DNA of 64,000 nucleotides from Pseudopithomyces maydicus (Eukaryota; Ascomycota; Dothideomycetes; Pleosporales; Didymosphaeriaceae), in contig JANTUC010000004.1 in assembly GCA_026873275.1 (NCBI GenBank), positions 2,046,001-2,110,000 of the forward strand, given 5' to 3'. Shown here piece after piece: positions 34,239 through 45,572 of this stretch. The notes beneath the pieces were generated by a model. The model was not told the origin of the DNA. It worked only from the letters and a program-made list of their open reading frames with translations, and searched no databases. Every line of letters starts with the position of its first letter. The stretch's first letter is position 1. A program made the translations under genes and the position numbers.

Positions 34239-34957
34239 TTATGGAAACCCACTAGGTGGAGACGGAAAGTTTGCAGGATTGCTCAACCTCTCTCGGTTGC
34301 GCTTGGCGATCTCAGCGTTGCGTATTTTGTCAATGCGCATCTGGTAAAAGTTTCTGTGAAGTATTAGCCAGCGCGTCCGGAGGAAGGCGGACGAGTGTTT
34401 GGAAGTACTTGTTCAAGGTGAAGATGCGGGGTCCCAGATCGCCTGCTTCATCCTTCGATTTGGAAAGTTCTTTGATCTGAATACCTGTCAGTGGTGCTCC
34501 CTTTGTGTGCAGATAGATTGCTTGTACCTTGTCGTCTTTTGCTTTCTCATCTGTTTTGTCTTCTTCATCGTCTGCTTTTTTGTCGTCCTTGTCCTTATCC
34601 TTATCTTTCTCTTTCGATTTTTCTTTTCGTTTTTCCCGTTTGATCTTCTGCTTCTCCTCGTATTCCTTTTTTACCTTCTCGATTTCTTTGTCAAGCTCTT
34701 CCTTTTTCTTACGGGCTGCTGCAGCTGCCACCTCATCCGCATCGGGCTGGCAAAAGCCACGATCTGATAGATGTCCGATGCAGATGTAGAAGAAATCCTT
34801 TCTTCATCAGCATACAATGCATCTAACTACAGTGTGGGTTCGTTACCTTGTTATCCGGTGTTATGAGTACGCTCGTCGAAGGTCTGTAGCAGATCCAACA
34901 TGCTTTAGCTGAGCTATCAGCTACTTTGCGATGATGCCATAAGTTTTTCAAGGACAT
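34239..34957 (-). CDS. Vps4-associated protein 1 (Vfa1)
   Basis: Three exons on the minus strand: 34847-34957, 34409-34797 and 34239-34353 (introns 49 and 55 bp), 204 residues. The N terminus MSLKNLWHHRKVADSSAKAC starts a zinc-ribbon-like part (CWIC, then FFYICIGHLSDRGFC). A long Lys/Glu coiled coil follows (KKKEELDKEIEKVKKEYEEK), then a Lys/Asp-rich stretch, then the conserved ending FYQMRIDKIRNAEIAKRNRE. In yeast Vfa1 binds the MIT domain of the AAA ATPase Vps4 and acts with ESCRT-III at endosomes. A single-exon reading misses both Cys motifs and the true C terminus; splicing supplies all. Divergent from TatD. Confidence 0.92.
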
Positions 34958-35500
34958 CTTGATAGGCGTGCCTTGACAATATGGCGAACTTGGCTACCCC
35001 TCAGCAGGGCAGCCTGTTGCACCAACTGTTACGGGATTAAGTTGCTTTTTAAACTTCTCTGGTCCCCAAAAGTGACAATATGCTGCCACTGTCGAGTGGT
35101 ACCTAGGAGAGACGCAGGCCGCTGTAGTTGGTTAAGCTCCTTTGCGCGAAAAGGTGACTTGTCGTTAAGTTAAGTGTGGCGCGGTGAGGCTGAACAGTCA
35201 TGCGCTAAGCTCGAAGCCCACTAGTGCACCGGTACAGGCCAAACGTCAGGGCTTTTCACGCTTTATACCACCACCAATACATCGCACATGTTCCTGATCC
35301 CAGCATCGAAAGGACTCATAAACAACTCTACCCTGGCACAAATTCTTTCGAAATCTCGACAGTTCAATTTTCAAGCCCTCAGCAAGGCCAGATCCGTGAG
35401 CCCTTGTACGCCCAAAGTTGAACACCATATGATGCAGGAATTTACATGAATCCCAGTTGCATCGCGCACTCTTATTGCCAATAAACACGGATATTCCACC
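34958..35500. promoter_or_regulatory. Divergent promoter, Vfa1 / TatD
   Basis: 543 bp between start codons. No repeat or clear core element was noticed. Confidence 0.4.
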
Positions 35501-36677
35501 ATGGGAAGCCAGACTCAACTAAAGTATATTGATGTTGGTCTGCGAAGCCACATTCAGCCCTGTGATAACCAACTGATCAATCTAGATCGGCATCAACCTT
35601 ACGGATCCTATCTTTCGAGGAAGCTACCATGGGACTCAACGGCACGAGGATGATTTTGAAGATGTGATTCAGCGTGGCCTAGACGCTGGTTGCAAGAAAT
35701 TCATGGTGACCGGCTCCGATCTCAAAGAATCGGAGCATGCTGTTGAAATTGCTAAAGCTCACGGTAAGTGATCGGGGTTAGCAACCCGAAATACTCTTGT
35801 TCTTGATTCATTTCTATAATTGCTAACATCGGTTAGCTGGCCTTTGCTATGCGACTGTCGGGGTGCACCCTTGCTCCGCGAAACACTTCGACGAGCATCC
35901 TGGCGGCCCAGACGCCCTTCTCAAGTCCCTCAAAGAACTCGCTGTTTCCGCAAAAGAAGCCGGTCACGCTGTTGCTTTTGGCGAATTTGGCCTTGACTAT
36001 GACCGCCTCTTCTTGACACCCAAAGATCAACAATTAAAGTACTTTGAAGCGCAGCTCTCAATTGCTGTGGATGTCCAGTTGCCTTTGTTCCTGCATTCAC
36101 GGGCAGCAGCCGATGATTTTGAGCGTTTGCTACGCGCAAGATTAGATGAGCTACCGAAAAGAGGACTCGTGCACTCCTTCACTGGAACAGTCGAGGAGAT
36201 GCAGAAAGTTGTAGACATGGGGTTCGATGTTGGTGTCAATGGGTGTTCGATGAAAAGTAAGTGTGACTTCAAAACTAGGAACTACTACATTACTGACTTG
36301 GCACGTACAGCGGAAGAAAACATCGAGGTCGTTCGTGCAATTCCCTTATCCCACCTACAGATTGAAACCGATGGCCCGTGGTGCGAAATGCGACCCTCCC
36401 ATGCTTCAGCAAAGTACGTTAAGGATGCCCCGCCACTGCCAAAGGCAGTCAAGAAAGAGAGATTTGTCAAGGGCGCTATGGTGAAAGGGAGAAATGAGCC
36501 TGCCACGATTCCGCATGTAGCGTATGCCATTGCGAACATCAAGGGTATTACTGTTGACGAGGTCTGCGAGGCGTAAGTTAAGAGCATTTCAATATTGCTA
36601 GAGCGCGTAACTGATAGTTGAACAGAGCTTGGAAGAATTCTATCAAGATGTTTGGGCTGGGCGAGACGGTACAGTAG
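35501..36677 (+). CDS. TatD-family metal-dependent deoxyribonuclease
   Basis: Five exons: 35501-35533, 35586-35763, 35837-36256, 36311-36572 and 36626-36677, 314 residues. Introns are 52, 73, 54 and 53 bp; the third is a multiple of three and could be read through by mistake. Exon 1 (MGSQTQLKYID) joins IGINLTDPIFRGSYHG, the usual eukaryotic TatD opening. Metal and active-site signatures: VGVHPC, FGEFGLDYDR, LFLHSR, LVHSFTGT and ETDGPWCEM. TatD nucleases have 3'-5' exonuclease/endonuclease activity in DNA repair and apoptotic DNA breakdown. Confidence 0.95.
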
Positions 36678-37108
36678 AACTCAGCTGTAGAGGGGCGGGC
36701 TAGGCGGCTAAAATGCCTTTCATGGGGAATAATTGACCTTGACCGCAATTTTCGCCTTCACGCATACTACTGTCATAATCATCATTCATGAGCTCACCCA
36801 CATCCAGTATTATTTGCTAATGAAACCCAAAAGATTGACGAGGAGGGCTCTGCGAACAAGGTTCACCGCAATCACTTGTCGCAGACTCTCACATGGGATT
36901 ATGAGCAGTTCCAGCACCATTTAATGTGTCTCATGTCATTCGATAATCTGTGATATCTAGCAGCAAGCTGGTTGCTTGCTTTACCAAGCTCTCCATCGGG
37001 TTCGAAGCTTCCATGAATCCATCATGATAAGCTGACTGCAGCCGGCGAGGCTTTAGCAACCTTCAACAAGTTCAAATTAGTAATTTATTGGTATATCAAA
37101 TCTCTCAT
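36678..37108. other. Convergent 3' intergenic region
   Basis: About 430 AT-rich bases; nothing recognisable. Confidence 0.4.
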
Positions 37109-37498
37109 TTACTGACCGGAATTGAGAAATTCGGTCATTGAGACCTTGTCGTCCTTGTATGGTTCGTTCTTGGAATGCTTGAGGATAGAGAAATTGTCGA
37201 GGCTGCAGCAGTCATCAGCAAGGTCAAGGGCTAGCACCGGCTTAACGAACGTAGCAGGTATGACGACGATGTTTTTGCCCGCGTGCCACTCGCAGTCGGC
37301 TTGCTCGCGATCATTGCGATCGCGGCGAGTATGGAGACGCCATGCACAAATACCGGAGACGAGGATACCGGCGGCGGCGAGACACAAGAGCATGTGGGGA
37401 GCAAGATGCTCCCACACCTCCGGCTTTGCGGTCGCCACGAAGCGCTTACAGACCTCGTGCCAGCCGTCGGGGGACTCGTGGCAATGATGTTGACCCAT
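37109..37498 (-). CDS. Small predicted single-pass membrane protein, unknown function
   Basis: An uninterrupted frame of 129 residues. A soluble His/Cys/Trp-containing N-terminal part (MGQHHCHESPDGWHEVCKRF) precedes one hydrophobic helix, about residues 34-53 (MLLCLAAAGILVSGICAW), followed by Arg-rich residues (RLHTRRDRNDR) that fit the cytosolic side. A TATA box lies about 150 bp upstream on the same strand. The family is not recognised. A frame this short could be chance, but the TATA box and coherent topology favour a gene. Confidence 0.55.
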   Translation of the reverse strand: MGQHHCHESPDGWHEVCKRFVATAKPEVWEHLAPHMLLCLAAAGILVSGICAWRLHTRRDRNDREQADCEWHAGKNIVVIPATFVKPVLALDLADDCCSLDNFSILKHSKNEPYKDDKVSMTEFLNSGQ

Positions 37499-38485
37499 TA
37501 TGGCCAGTCGAAGCTGTAAATGCAGTAATTAAGTCTTGGAGCGGTTCCTTGAAGTTGTGCCTTGTGGGCAAGTGAGTTGAGTAGGAGTGTCGAACTAGAG
37601 TTTGGGAAGTGGGTTGAGGCCGGCCCAAGGATGAGGGGTAGCGGCTTTTATATGGATGCCCGATGATCAAACGCAAGGTCCGTGTGAAGAATGCAAGGCA
37701 AACGATGCGAATGGGCGGGCGGTGCTAAGGCTCGAGGGTCAAAGCGTTCAGTCCATGGATCCATGGATGTGACAACAGCTTAATTTTCACACTCAAGTCA
37801 CATCCACTCTTGTGCATTGAGAACATCATGGTCTGTGTACCCAAATGTCAAATCATTCTAAGTATGTGAGTACTGAATATCCGGCATATCTTATATGCTC
37901 TGTCCTAGCTGGTATTGAAGGTACGATTGATTGATTCTGCTGGGACAGGCGACCGCCTGCATAACTCGCAGCTAGTAGCACCTTCCATTTGACCAATGGC
38001 AGGTGCCCTCCAACAGCTGTATACTTTATAACCTAGTGTGGTATGCTACTCCACATCTTAGGTTTGGGACCCGAACCTGTATCAGTATAGTCATGATATA
38101 GCAGAGCACCCAAAAATACTCTAACGATACTTCTTACTCGATATCAAGCCGGTGAGATGGTGATTTTGCAGTCTTTCCATCGCGCAATATGACACGTGCA
38201 TACATGTATCACAAGCTTAACGCCAAAGAAGCAGGATCGCTGTTCTCGATATCTCATAGCCAATAAAACAAGAAATAGATGTTACACTTTGCATAGCTTG
38301 CTCGACAAACGGGCAAAGCTACACTGATATATGGACAAAATAATGGTTTGGTTCACGAATATGTATGGGTCTGCACCACTCCTGTGATAATGTGCCTTGA
38401 TTCAATAAAACTAAATATACGGACTGATGCTTCACGGCCCTAGTCCTCGAATCAAGTGCTTCTTTCAGCGAACATATCATCATAC
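37499..38485. other. Intergenic region with the promoter of the small membrane protein
   Basis: About 1 kb between two minus-strand genes. Besides the TATA box at 37645 nothing was recognised. Confidence 0.4.
37645..37652 (-). promoter_or_regulatory. TATA box of the small membrane protein gene
   Basis: TATAAAAG on the minus strand, 147 bp upstream of the start codon. Confidence 0.5.
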
Positions 38486-39274
38486 TCAGATCATCCAGGC
38501 AGCCAGACCTACCGCCAAGGCGAGGCCACCAGTTCCTGGCGCAGCAGTAGCCGCTACTCCAGGGGTACTAGAAGCCGAAGCAACGGATTCTGTTGCCGTG
38601 GCACTTTCAGTCTCGGAAGCTGAAGTGGTAGCGCCACTTGGAGAGCGAGTAGTGCTGGAACTGTGGAGATACTATCAGCATCATGGAACGTTTTTTGTAG
38701 GGAAACCAATACTGACCTCCCGCTCTCCGTTGGTGAAGCATTGCTGCTGGTAAGGCTGGCAATTTCTTCATCCTCCAATAGCACTCCACCCCTTCTACTG
38801 GAAGGAGCCGATGACCCGCTCACGCTTTGTGCCGCATCAGCGAACGCTTCAATTGTGTTGCCCTCGCTTGGTGGGTTCCAGGCTCCCACCATGCCTTGCT
38901 GACAATGTCTTTGCACGGCACAGTAGTACCAGACCTGAGTTTTGAAATATCAGTACCCACTCGATAAAGAATTCGTGACTTATACACACCGGATTCTCAC
39001 TTGTGACGTTCACAACAAACTTCTTTTTGCCGTCATCGGTCTGATCATATGGTCCACTGAACCAGCTATTATCATTGGATTCGCAGGGCTGATTGAAAGT
39101 CGTCGAGACAACATTGTGACGGGGATAAAGGTGAAATATGACGGTGTCGCCCTCCTTTGGATTGATGGTCTGAGGCTCGAATCTAAGACCGTCTTCGCCA
39201 ACGTCGACTACGTGAACTTCGGACCTAGTGACTGTGGCTATAGCCGCAGCGAGAAAGATATGTTTGACATACAT
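38486..39274 (-). CDS. Secreted cupredoxin-like protein with GPI-type C terminus
   Basis: Three exons: 38990-39274, 38717-38934 and 38486-38660 (introns 55 and 56 bp), 225 residues. Short signal peptide (MYVKHIFLAAAIATVTRS), then a cupredoxin fold: FEPQTINPKEGDTVIFHL, a His ligand in YPRHNVVSTTF, and the Cys/His/Met ligand cluster VWYYCAVQRHCQQGMVGAW assembled across intron 1. A Ser/Thr-rich stalk follows and the protein ends in a hydrophobic tail (GGLALAVGLAAWMI) after small residues, as in GPI-anchored fungal blue-copper-like proteins. Probably a cell-surface copper-binding or redox protein; function not proven. Confidence 0.9.
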
Positions 39275-41624
39275 AACGATATCTAATTCCGCACGATAAT
39301 AGCAGTTATTGGGTGGGCTACTTCGATTGCAAGCAATTTATGAGTACAATTGAGTTGATTTCATGAAGTAGTAGTCTTTATAAAGGGCATTCCCCCTCTC
39401 ACTGAAACCGTCCATTCAAGAAGAGTCTCCACAAAAGCCATCTGCGTGGCATGTGGCGTTACACGAGCTGCGGGGGCTCCATCGCGTTGTTCGCATCTCA
39501 TTGTCCTATCGACGATCAGTCGCGATCGTCAGTCAGTACGAAAACGGAAAGAAAAAGAGGGGGCGTCGAGGCTGTGCAAGCCTCTCGTCACATATAGACG
39601 CAGAGTTGTTCGTATGTGAACCCCGATTGTACGAGACATTACCTGAAGATAAACTACAGACATATGGGTTTACTGCCGCTGCCAGATGTTCTGTTGGTCA
39701 TTTTTCGGTGCAGTCTCAGAATTGCGACTCACAGAACAAAGAAAGTAGTAGGCAGTATTTTGACAAAAGCAGCTGAAGCGCAAAAGCCACCAATACTGAT
39801 GATAAATGTGGACCGAACGCTAGGCCTGTTCCGACTTAGTCTACCTCGTGCCTGCGTGTTTGGGGCGCCTTTTTCGTCTACACTTACCTCAAGCTGAACG
39901 TGTACCTGACGGTGTGTAAGCTATTTGAAATGCATGAACAAGCATCGGATACGGATGCTTCATGGTTTTTACATGGGAAGGGATTCCTTTTTGCATGCAC
40001 GAGCGGAGCGAGCCCGCATATCTAGACACACACCTAGCTATCATAATCCTGCTCTGGAAAACAAGCTGTAAGTGATAACGAATCAGGTTTTTCGAGGGGA
40101 CTCATTAGTACTGAATGTTTGAACAAAATGCGACTATTTAGCTTTCTTGGGCACTCGTTAGGTGACTGTGTACAAGGAGTTGTAGTTTTCACGATCCGAT
40201 TGTGGCGACACCACACAAAAATTAATCGTCAGAATTATACATATGTATCATCGGCTTAGTGTATCAATAATCTAATAAAGATAGAACAATAGCTTTTGTT
40301 TCTCTATAAAATATATGTTTTGCATCTGCTTTTTTCTCTTCCCCGTTGTATTGTTAACGGATGCGGTCGGAATCTGGTGGACCTATCCCTTGCATTATCC
40401 TAAGCTTTCCTTGAAAACACAATTCAGTTAATCAGGTGTGTGTTGGATTCCAGTGTATCGTACCGTCTAAAGTCGCGTGACGTGCGGAGGCTAACGGTAA
40501 CACAATTTACTGACTTCCCATTGCTTCTATCGTCGATGTCTTTGTAGAGAGATATAGTAAAGAGGTCACAAAAAAAAGTCTATCTTACATTTGAAGTATT
40601 ATCAAGATGATAAAACATCATAGATTTGCGTCAATCAACTTCATTGTTTGGTATTTGGGTTTCCGGAGATTTAGATATGTACGCATAAGTACATATGCAT
40701 ATACATGATCTATGTACCTCCAACACCTACGATGACGCACACCTGTGACTCGTATCTATTGATACAGCGTTTTCCCGCGCCCTTTCTTCGACAATTAAGT
40801 CGAAAATTATTACAACGAGGTCAGGTGGCCTGTTTTGACTTGCGGACACCCAAGACTAACCCCGCAAATGAGGATGCTGGGCGCCCCGCTACGGACACGC
40901 GGAACTTCCTCCGGCAGGCAACTCAAGCGCCCCAAGAAATTGTGGCAGTGAAGCTGCTGCGAGTGTCCGGCTTCAATTAGACTCCTTGGCTACAGAATCC
41001 AGACTCTGTTACACATCGTGGACATAACGGCGCCTACTTGGCAGGACAAGTTTCCATTTTAGGGAAGAAATCCTTGCACTAAAAAATAGGACTTTCATCT
41101 TTCATACGAATAAAGCTGCAGTTCTTCAGACTATCATGAAGCGTACTTAGAAAATTAATGACTTTTTGTTGTATATATAGTACCAGTGGAAGGCAGCTCA
41201 GTTAAACAATCATATATGCAGCATGTCGACGAGGACTTCTCACAGCTTAATGCTCATGCTTGTAGGAGAACAGTAACTTTTCAAGATGTACGGAGCGCCC
41301 GGTGCTTGGAAAACGTGGCCGATGCAGTAGGACAGCTTGGTACGCCACCATATCCACAACGTTTGGTGTGACCTCAAGAAAAGCTGAGCGCGCCATGCCC
41401 GATCGATGAGACTTGTGCATCTCCCGATCGTGTCCTCATCCGATACACCCCAAAAACTCTTGGAAGCCAAGATACTGTGAGCGAAAGGTACCGCGGCTTT
41501 TGGATTGCAACGAAGATATATTGGTGGTGTATTTCCCGCAGTCGTACATAGTCACGACAGGTCGTTGATACAAGCCACCCACTCAGAGTAATCTTTAATC
41601 GGCAGAACATCGTTATTAATTACC
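39275..41624. other. 2.35-kb divergent intergenic region, AT-rich in the middle
   Basis: Lies between the cupredoxin and MFS-permease start codons. 40.0-41.2 kb is AT-rich with many short palindromes (for example around 40676-40717). A less AT-rich island at 40840-40975 has three CGGACAC sites. No gene recognised. Confidence 0.45.
39376..39385 (-). promoter_or_regulatory. TATA box of the cupredoxin gene
   Basis: The palindromic CTTTATAAAG, about 100 bp upstream of the cupredoxin start codon. Confidence 0.5.
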
Positions 41625-43348
41625 ATGCCAAACAGCAGCGATGATGAATATAAACCTGGTGTGACATGGCAAGAGAAACTAGACCCGCCATCGTCACATC
41701 ATAACGCTACTAGAGATGCTGAAGCGTTCGATGATATCGAGGAGAAGAAGCTGATCCGCAAGATTGACTGGCGATTACTCCCAATACTGGGCGCCCTGTA
41801 TTCGATATCCCTTGTGAGAAACGATGAAGCGATTCCCAACGTACACCTACTAACGCTTCAAATAGATTGATCGCACCAACGTACGACGTCTTATTTCAGT
41901 GTTCGCGCTTAGCTAACATGTCTAGATCTCTAACGCACGAGTCGCAGGTATGGGGACCGATCTTGGCCTGAACATCGGTGATAGATACACCGTTGCTCTT
42001 GTCATGTTTTTTCCAACCTATTTCCTGTTTGAGCTACCGTCGAACATCGTGCTTCGCAAGGTTGGGAGCGCCAACTGGCTCGCATTTATCGCTTTCTCGT
42101 GGGGTTCTGTCATGACTGGACAAGGCTTTGTGAAAAGCTGGCAGATGCTCGCTGTTTGCCGTGCGCTGCTAGGGTTTTTTGAGGCAGGCTTCTTCCCAGG
42201 TTGCGTATACTTGATTACGTGTTGGTATAAGAGACGGGAGATGCAAAAACGGTAAGCAGAGTGGGAGCTAAAGCTTCTGAATTGCTTTTAACACGACTCT
42301 AGCCTTGGAGGGTTCTACTTGGTTGCTGTTGGCGTTGGAGGTATAGCGAACATTCTTGCTTATGGCATCAGTATGTGACTTCCCCATGTATAACGATGTG
42401 TTTTAGCTGACGTTAAAAATCTAGTGCAGATGGAAGGTACTGCGGATATCCGTGGCTGGCGATGGATTTTTATTCTCGAAGGCATTCTGACCTGTGTGGT
42501 CGCTATCGGAGCATGGTGGCTTATACTGGATTTTCCTGACAAGGCTTCAAAACAGGGGTTCTTGACCGAAAACCAAGCCAACCATATACTTCGCCGCATC
42601 GAAGACGACCGTGGAGACTCTGAAGCCGACCCATTAACTTGGATTAAGTTCGTCAAGCACCTAGGTGACCTGAAACTGTGGGCCTTCTGTACACTTTTCA
42701 TGTCCACGACCGTACCAGTTTATGCGTTTTCTTATTTTACGCCTGTCATACTTGTTGGCATGGGTAAGGCAGCTCAAGTCATTATTTAATCCGAAGCTGA
42801 CTCTCCTAGGTTACAGTGCTGGTCTTGCGAACGCTCTTTCTGCTCCTCCAGCTATCGTTGCTATGATCGCTGCATTTGGCTTCGCCTGGATCGGCGATAA
42901 ATACACCATTCGCGCGCCTGTCATCGCCGCTCAGTCAATCATCTGTCTTATCGGTCTAATGCTTGTAGCCTACGTTCAAAATAACAGCGTCCGCTACTTT
43001 GGGGTTTTCCTCGGCACCATGGGCAGCCAAGGCAACGTACCAGCCATCCTCACCTATCAGACCAACAACATCCGTATGCAGAGTAAGCGCTCGACGGCAT
43101 CGGCGCTACAAATTGGGTTTGGTGCCATTGGTGGTATCATTGCATCTACGGTATTCAGACAACGCGACGCTCCCGGCTATGTTGTAGGCCTTTGGGTCTC
43201 GGCTGGGCTGCAATTCTACACACTGGCTGTTCTGGTGGTAACTAGTGTCTATTTTTGGACCACTAACAAGAAAGCTGATCGTCAAGTCGCAAATGGTGAA
43301 TCTGTAGAGGCTATCGAGGGCCAGATCGGATTCAGGTATACTATCTAA
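41625..43348 (+). CDS. MFS transporter, Dal5/allantoate-permease type
   Basis: Six exons: 41625-41813, 41866-41880, 41926-42251, 42303-42370, 42425-42763 and 42810-43348, 491 residues. Exon 2 is only 15 bases and encodes IDRTN, completing the TM1 motif (LYSISLIDRTNISNARVAGM) of the anion:cation symporter family. Other landmarks: FELPSNIVLRKVG, FFEAGFFPGCVYLITCWY, RGWRWIFILEG and the Arg/Lys-rich cytoplasmic segments. About 12 membrane helices are expected. Fungal relatives take up allantoate, nicotinate, pantothenate or other organic anions; the substrate cannot be told here. Convergent with the alpha/beta hydrolase, 82 bp apart. Confidence 0.92.
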
Positions 43349-43430
43349 ATTCGCTTTCGATACAGGTAAAGTTGGTATGAAATATACTTCAGATAGTAAA
43401 TATCTTGCTGAGATCTATTAAATGAGTTCC

Positions 43431-44516
43431 TCATGTTCGTTTTCTAAGTGAATCATCGTTATATGTTTTCGTTGTATCTTTTTCTAGGAGCTCCGTAAAT
43501 ATAGTGTCAAGGTGTTTTATGACACCACCATGCGTCTCTTCTTCAAATTCGTGCATCTCGGCATTTGGAATCCTCTTACTCATTGCTTGCATCCATTCAA
43601 TTGGCGCATTGATATCCTTTTTTCCATGCCAAATCTTCACTGGGTACATTATCTCTTCCAATTTGAATCCCCAGGGTTGAGACACAAGCGCAGCCTCCTG
43701 GACAACGCCTTTCGAACCTTGTCGGAAGGGTTCAAATATCGCTTTCAACAGCCGTTCCCTGCTTCCAGTAGTAGTCCACCTGTCGTTGGAATCATCTTGG
43801 TCTGAAGTTCCTATAACATCTTTCTCCCATTGATTCTTGGACTTTTTCGCATTCTCAACAGCTTCTTCGATCTTTTCCTGAAACCATTTCCACTCAACTA
43901 TGTGCTTCAAACTAGCAACAGATATATTGGTGATGATCGTTAACACTCGGGGCGCATTCCTGGCCAACCACCCGACAATCTTACTTGCCATCGGAACCAG
44001 TGCGAGATCGCTCTTCTCATACGTGCCCATGCCTGATAAAATGCCCACTCCGATAAGCATCTCCTTGGGCAATGCGCTCGCACAGGCTAAAGTGTATGGC
44101 GTACCACCCGATACACCTAGAATCGCAAATTTCGGAATTCCCAGATGCTGAGACAGCACTCTCACATCTTCTGCATGATCCAAGATAGATCTGCGAGGTT
44201 TGAAGGAGGATTGTCCGATGCCAGGACGGTCAGGTGCAATTAGCCTGATGTTCGCGCGTCGAGCTGGTGTGTCTAATGCTGAGGCTTCGAGTCGGCACAT
44301 CGGAAAACCATGAAAGTAGATGACTGGACGTCCATTAGGTTTCCCAAATTCCGCAAACGCGAGTGTGCGACCAGTGGGCAAGAGTAAAGATTGGAATTCC
44401 TTGTTCAAGGCTGTCATGGCGGAACTTTGGGCAAATGAATATCGTATCTTCCAATGGACAATGGCTCTATTAAATATACGTGGGAAATCAACAATGCCAC
44501 CATCGGTCTGCTGCAT
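43431..44516 (-). CDS. Alpha/beta-hydrolase fold protein
   Basis: A single exon of 361 residues; an internal Met (MTALNKEFQSLLLP, start 44417) is an equally good start and would give 328. The fold is clear: VIYFHGFPMCR (oxyanion-hole HG), APDRPGIGQSS, nucleophile elbow GVSGGTPY (G-x-S-x-G), the acid in IWHGKKDINAP and the catalytic His in EETHGG. Catalytic triad Ser-Asp-His is inferred. Substrate unknown. No signal peptide. Lies tail-to-tail with the MFS permease, which may suggest a shared metabolic setting but is not proof. Confidence 0.88.
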   Translation of the reverse strand: MQQTDGGIVDFPRIFNRAIVHWKIRYSFAQSSAMTALNKEFQSLLLPTGRTLAFAEFGKPNGRPVIYFHGFPMCRLEASALDTPARRANIRLIAPDRPGIGQSSFKPRRSILDHAEDVRVLSQHLGIPKFAILGVSGGTPYTLACASALPKEMLIGVGILSGMGTYEKSDLALVPMASKIVGWLARNAPRVLTIITNISVASLKHIVEWKWFQEKIEEAVENAKKSKNQWEKDVIGTSDQDDSNDRWTTTGSRERLLKAIFEPFRQGSKGVVQEAALVSQPWGFKLEEIMYPVKIWHGKKDINAPIEWMQAMSKRIPNAEMHEFEEETHGGVIKHLDTIFTELLEKDTTKTYNDDSLRKRT

Positions 44517-44968
44517 TATTGGTGCATTTGTTTACATATGAGAAAACTTGTGTTGGAAATCTCAATGTTCCAGGTAAGATCTGAAAGGATGCCAAAAGTG
44601 CGAAGTAAGCTAAACTGGATAGGGTAAGAATGATGCGGAGGCTTCGTGTAGATACGGAGCAGACGTGGCCCAGGGGTTAGTCTATCACCGAGTGCCGCTC
44701 CTCCTTCTTCCGTGTTCCCGACTTCCCTTATTGCGTCTCAGAATTTGGTCCGGATTCGTGATATACATCTCTCGTGTGTACTGATAGGGTATAGAGCATT
44801 GGAGTCTTGTTGACTTCACGCATTCCCATAGACTATCAGTCCAGATGAATCACCATGGCACTTATTCATCGTAGAAGCGGATTTACTTCTTTGTATTAAA
44901 TTTCATTATAACTCTGAGAAGTCAACATCTTACGGATGGGTTGCATGCTATACTGCGAGCTACATAAT
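44517..44968. other. Intergenic region
   Basis: About 450 bp between two minus-strand genes; it contains the hydrolase promoter. Nothing else recognised. Confidence 0.4.
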
Positions 44969-45572
44969 TTACTTCTGTGGGCAAACGATGTCTGCAGCTT
45001 TGTTTGCGCAGTCATTTCCACCGTGCTGCCAGCACTGACTATCATAGTAGTTTATCGTAAAAAAGGTGCTGTAAAAGCATTGCGAAACGTTTGTGGTATT
45101 CTCGCATCTTGACAAACACCTCGGACAGTATCTGTCATAGCTTCCAGCTTCCGCTTCGCATTGGCCAAGAAGGTCTGTTGGTGTTGGAGTAGGCGTCTGG
45201 CTGGTGGTGCTGGTACTGGTGGGAGTGAGAGTGGGAGTGGGAGTCGCAGGAGGAATTCCCCAATTCTGTTCAATGCAGTACGAGTTGCCGACGATGAGGT
45301 TGCAGGTGGAGGCTTGGCTGGGGTTCTGCTCGATTAGTTAGCACAAAGGAAAAGCAAGACGAAATTTCTGCAAGAGATCGTACGTATGTAGTGAATTGTT
45401 CCAGGGTGAGAAGCCATTCGTCAGCTATGCTAGCGCAGGTATCGGTTTCGGTGGCGACCCGCCAGTATGTGCAGTCCTCTATGGTATCAGGAGCCGCGGG
45501 ACTGTCGGGTTCGACAATGTAGGCTGCACTGAACAGTGGCAGCGCAGCGAGAGCGAATGTGAATGAACGCAT
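44969..45572 (-). CDS. Secreted LysM-domain protein with Cys-rich C-terminal module (effector candidate)
   Basis: Two exons, 45384-45572 and 44969-45325 (58-bp intron), 181 residues. Signal peptide MRSFTFALAALPLFSAAYIV. One LysM domain: YWRVATETDTCASIADEW, LTLEQFTTYNPSQASTCN and LIVGNSYCIEQNWGIPP, with the usual fungal Cys pattern. A Thr/Pro-rich linker (PTPTLTPTSTST) leads to a second module with eight Cys (GQCEAEAGSYDRYCPRC ... CWQHGGNDC ... VCPQK). LysM proteins bind chitin; secreted fungal ones often shield hyphae or block plant chitin sensing. A TATA box lies 89 bp upstream. Confidence 0.93.
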
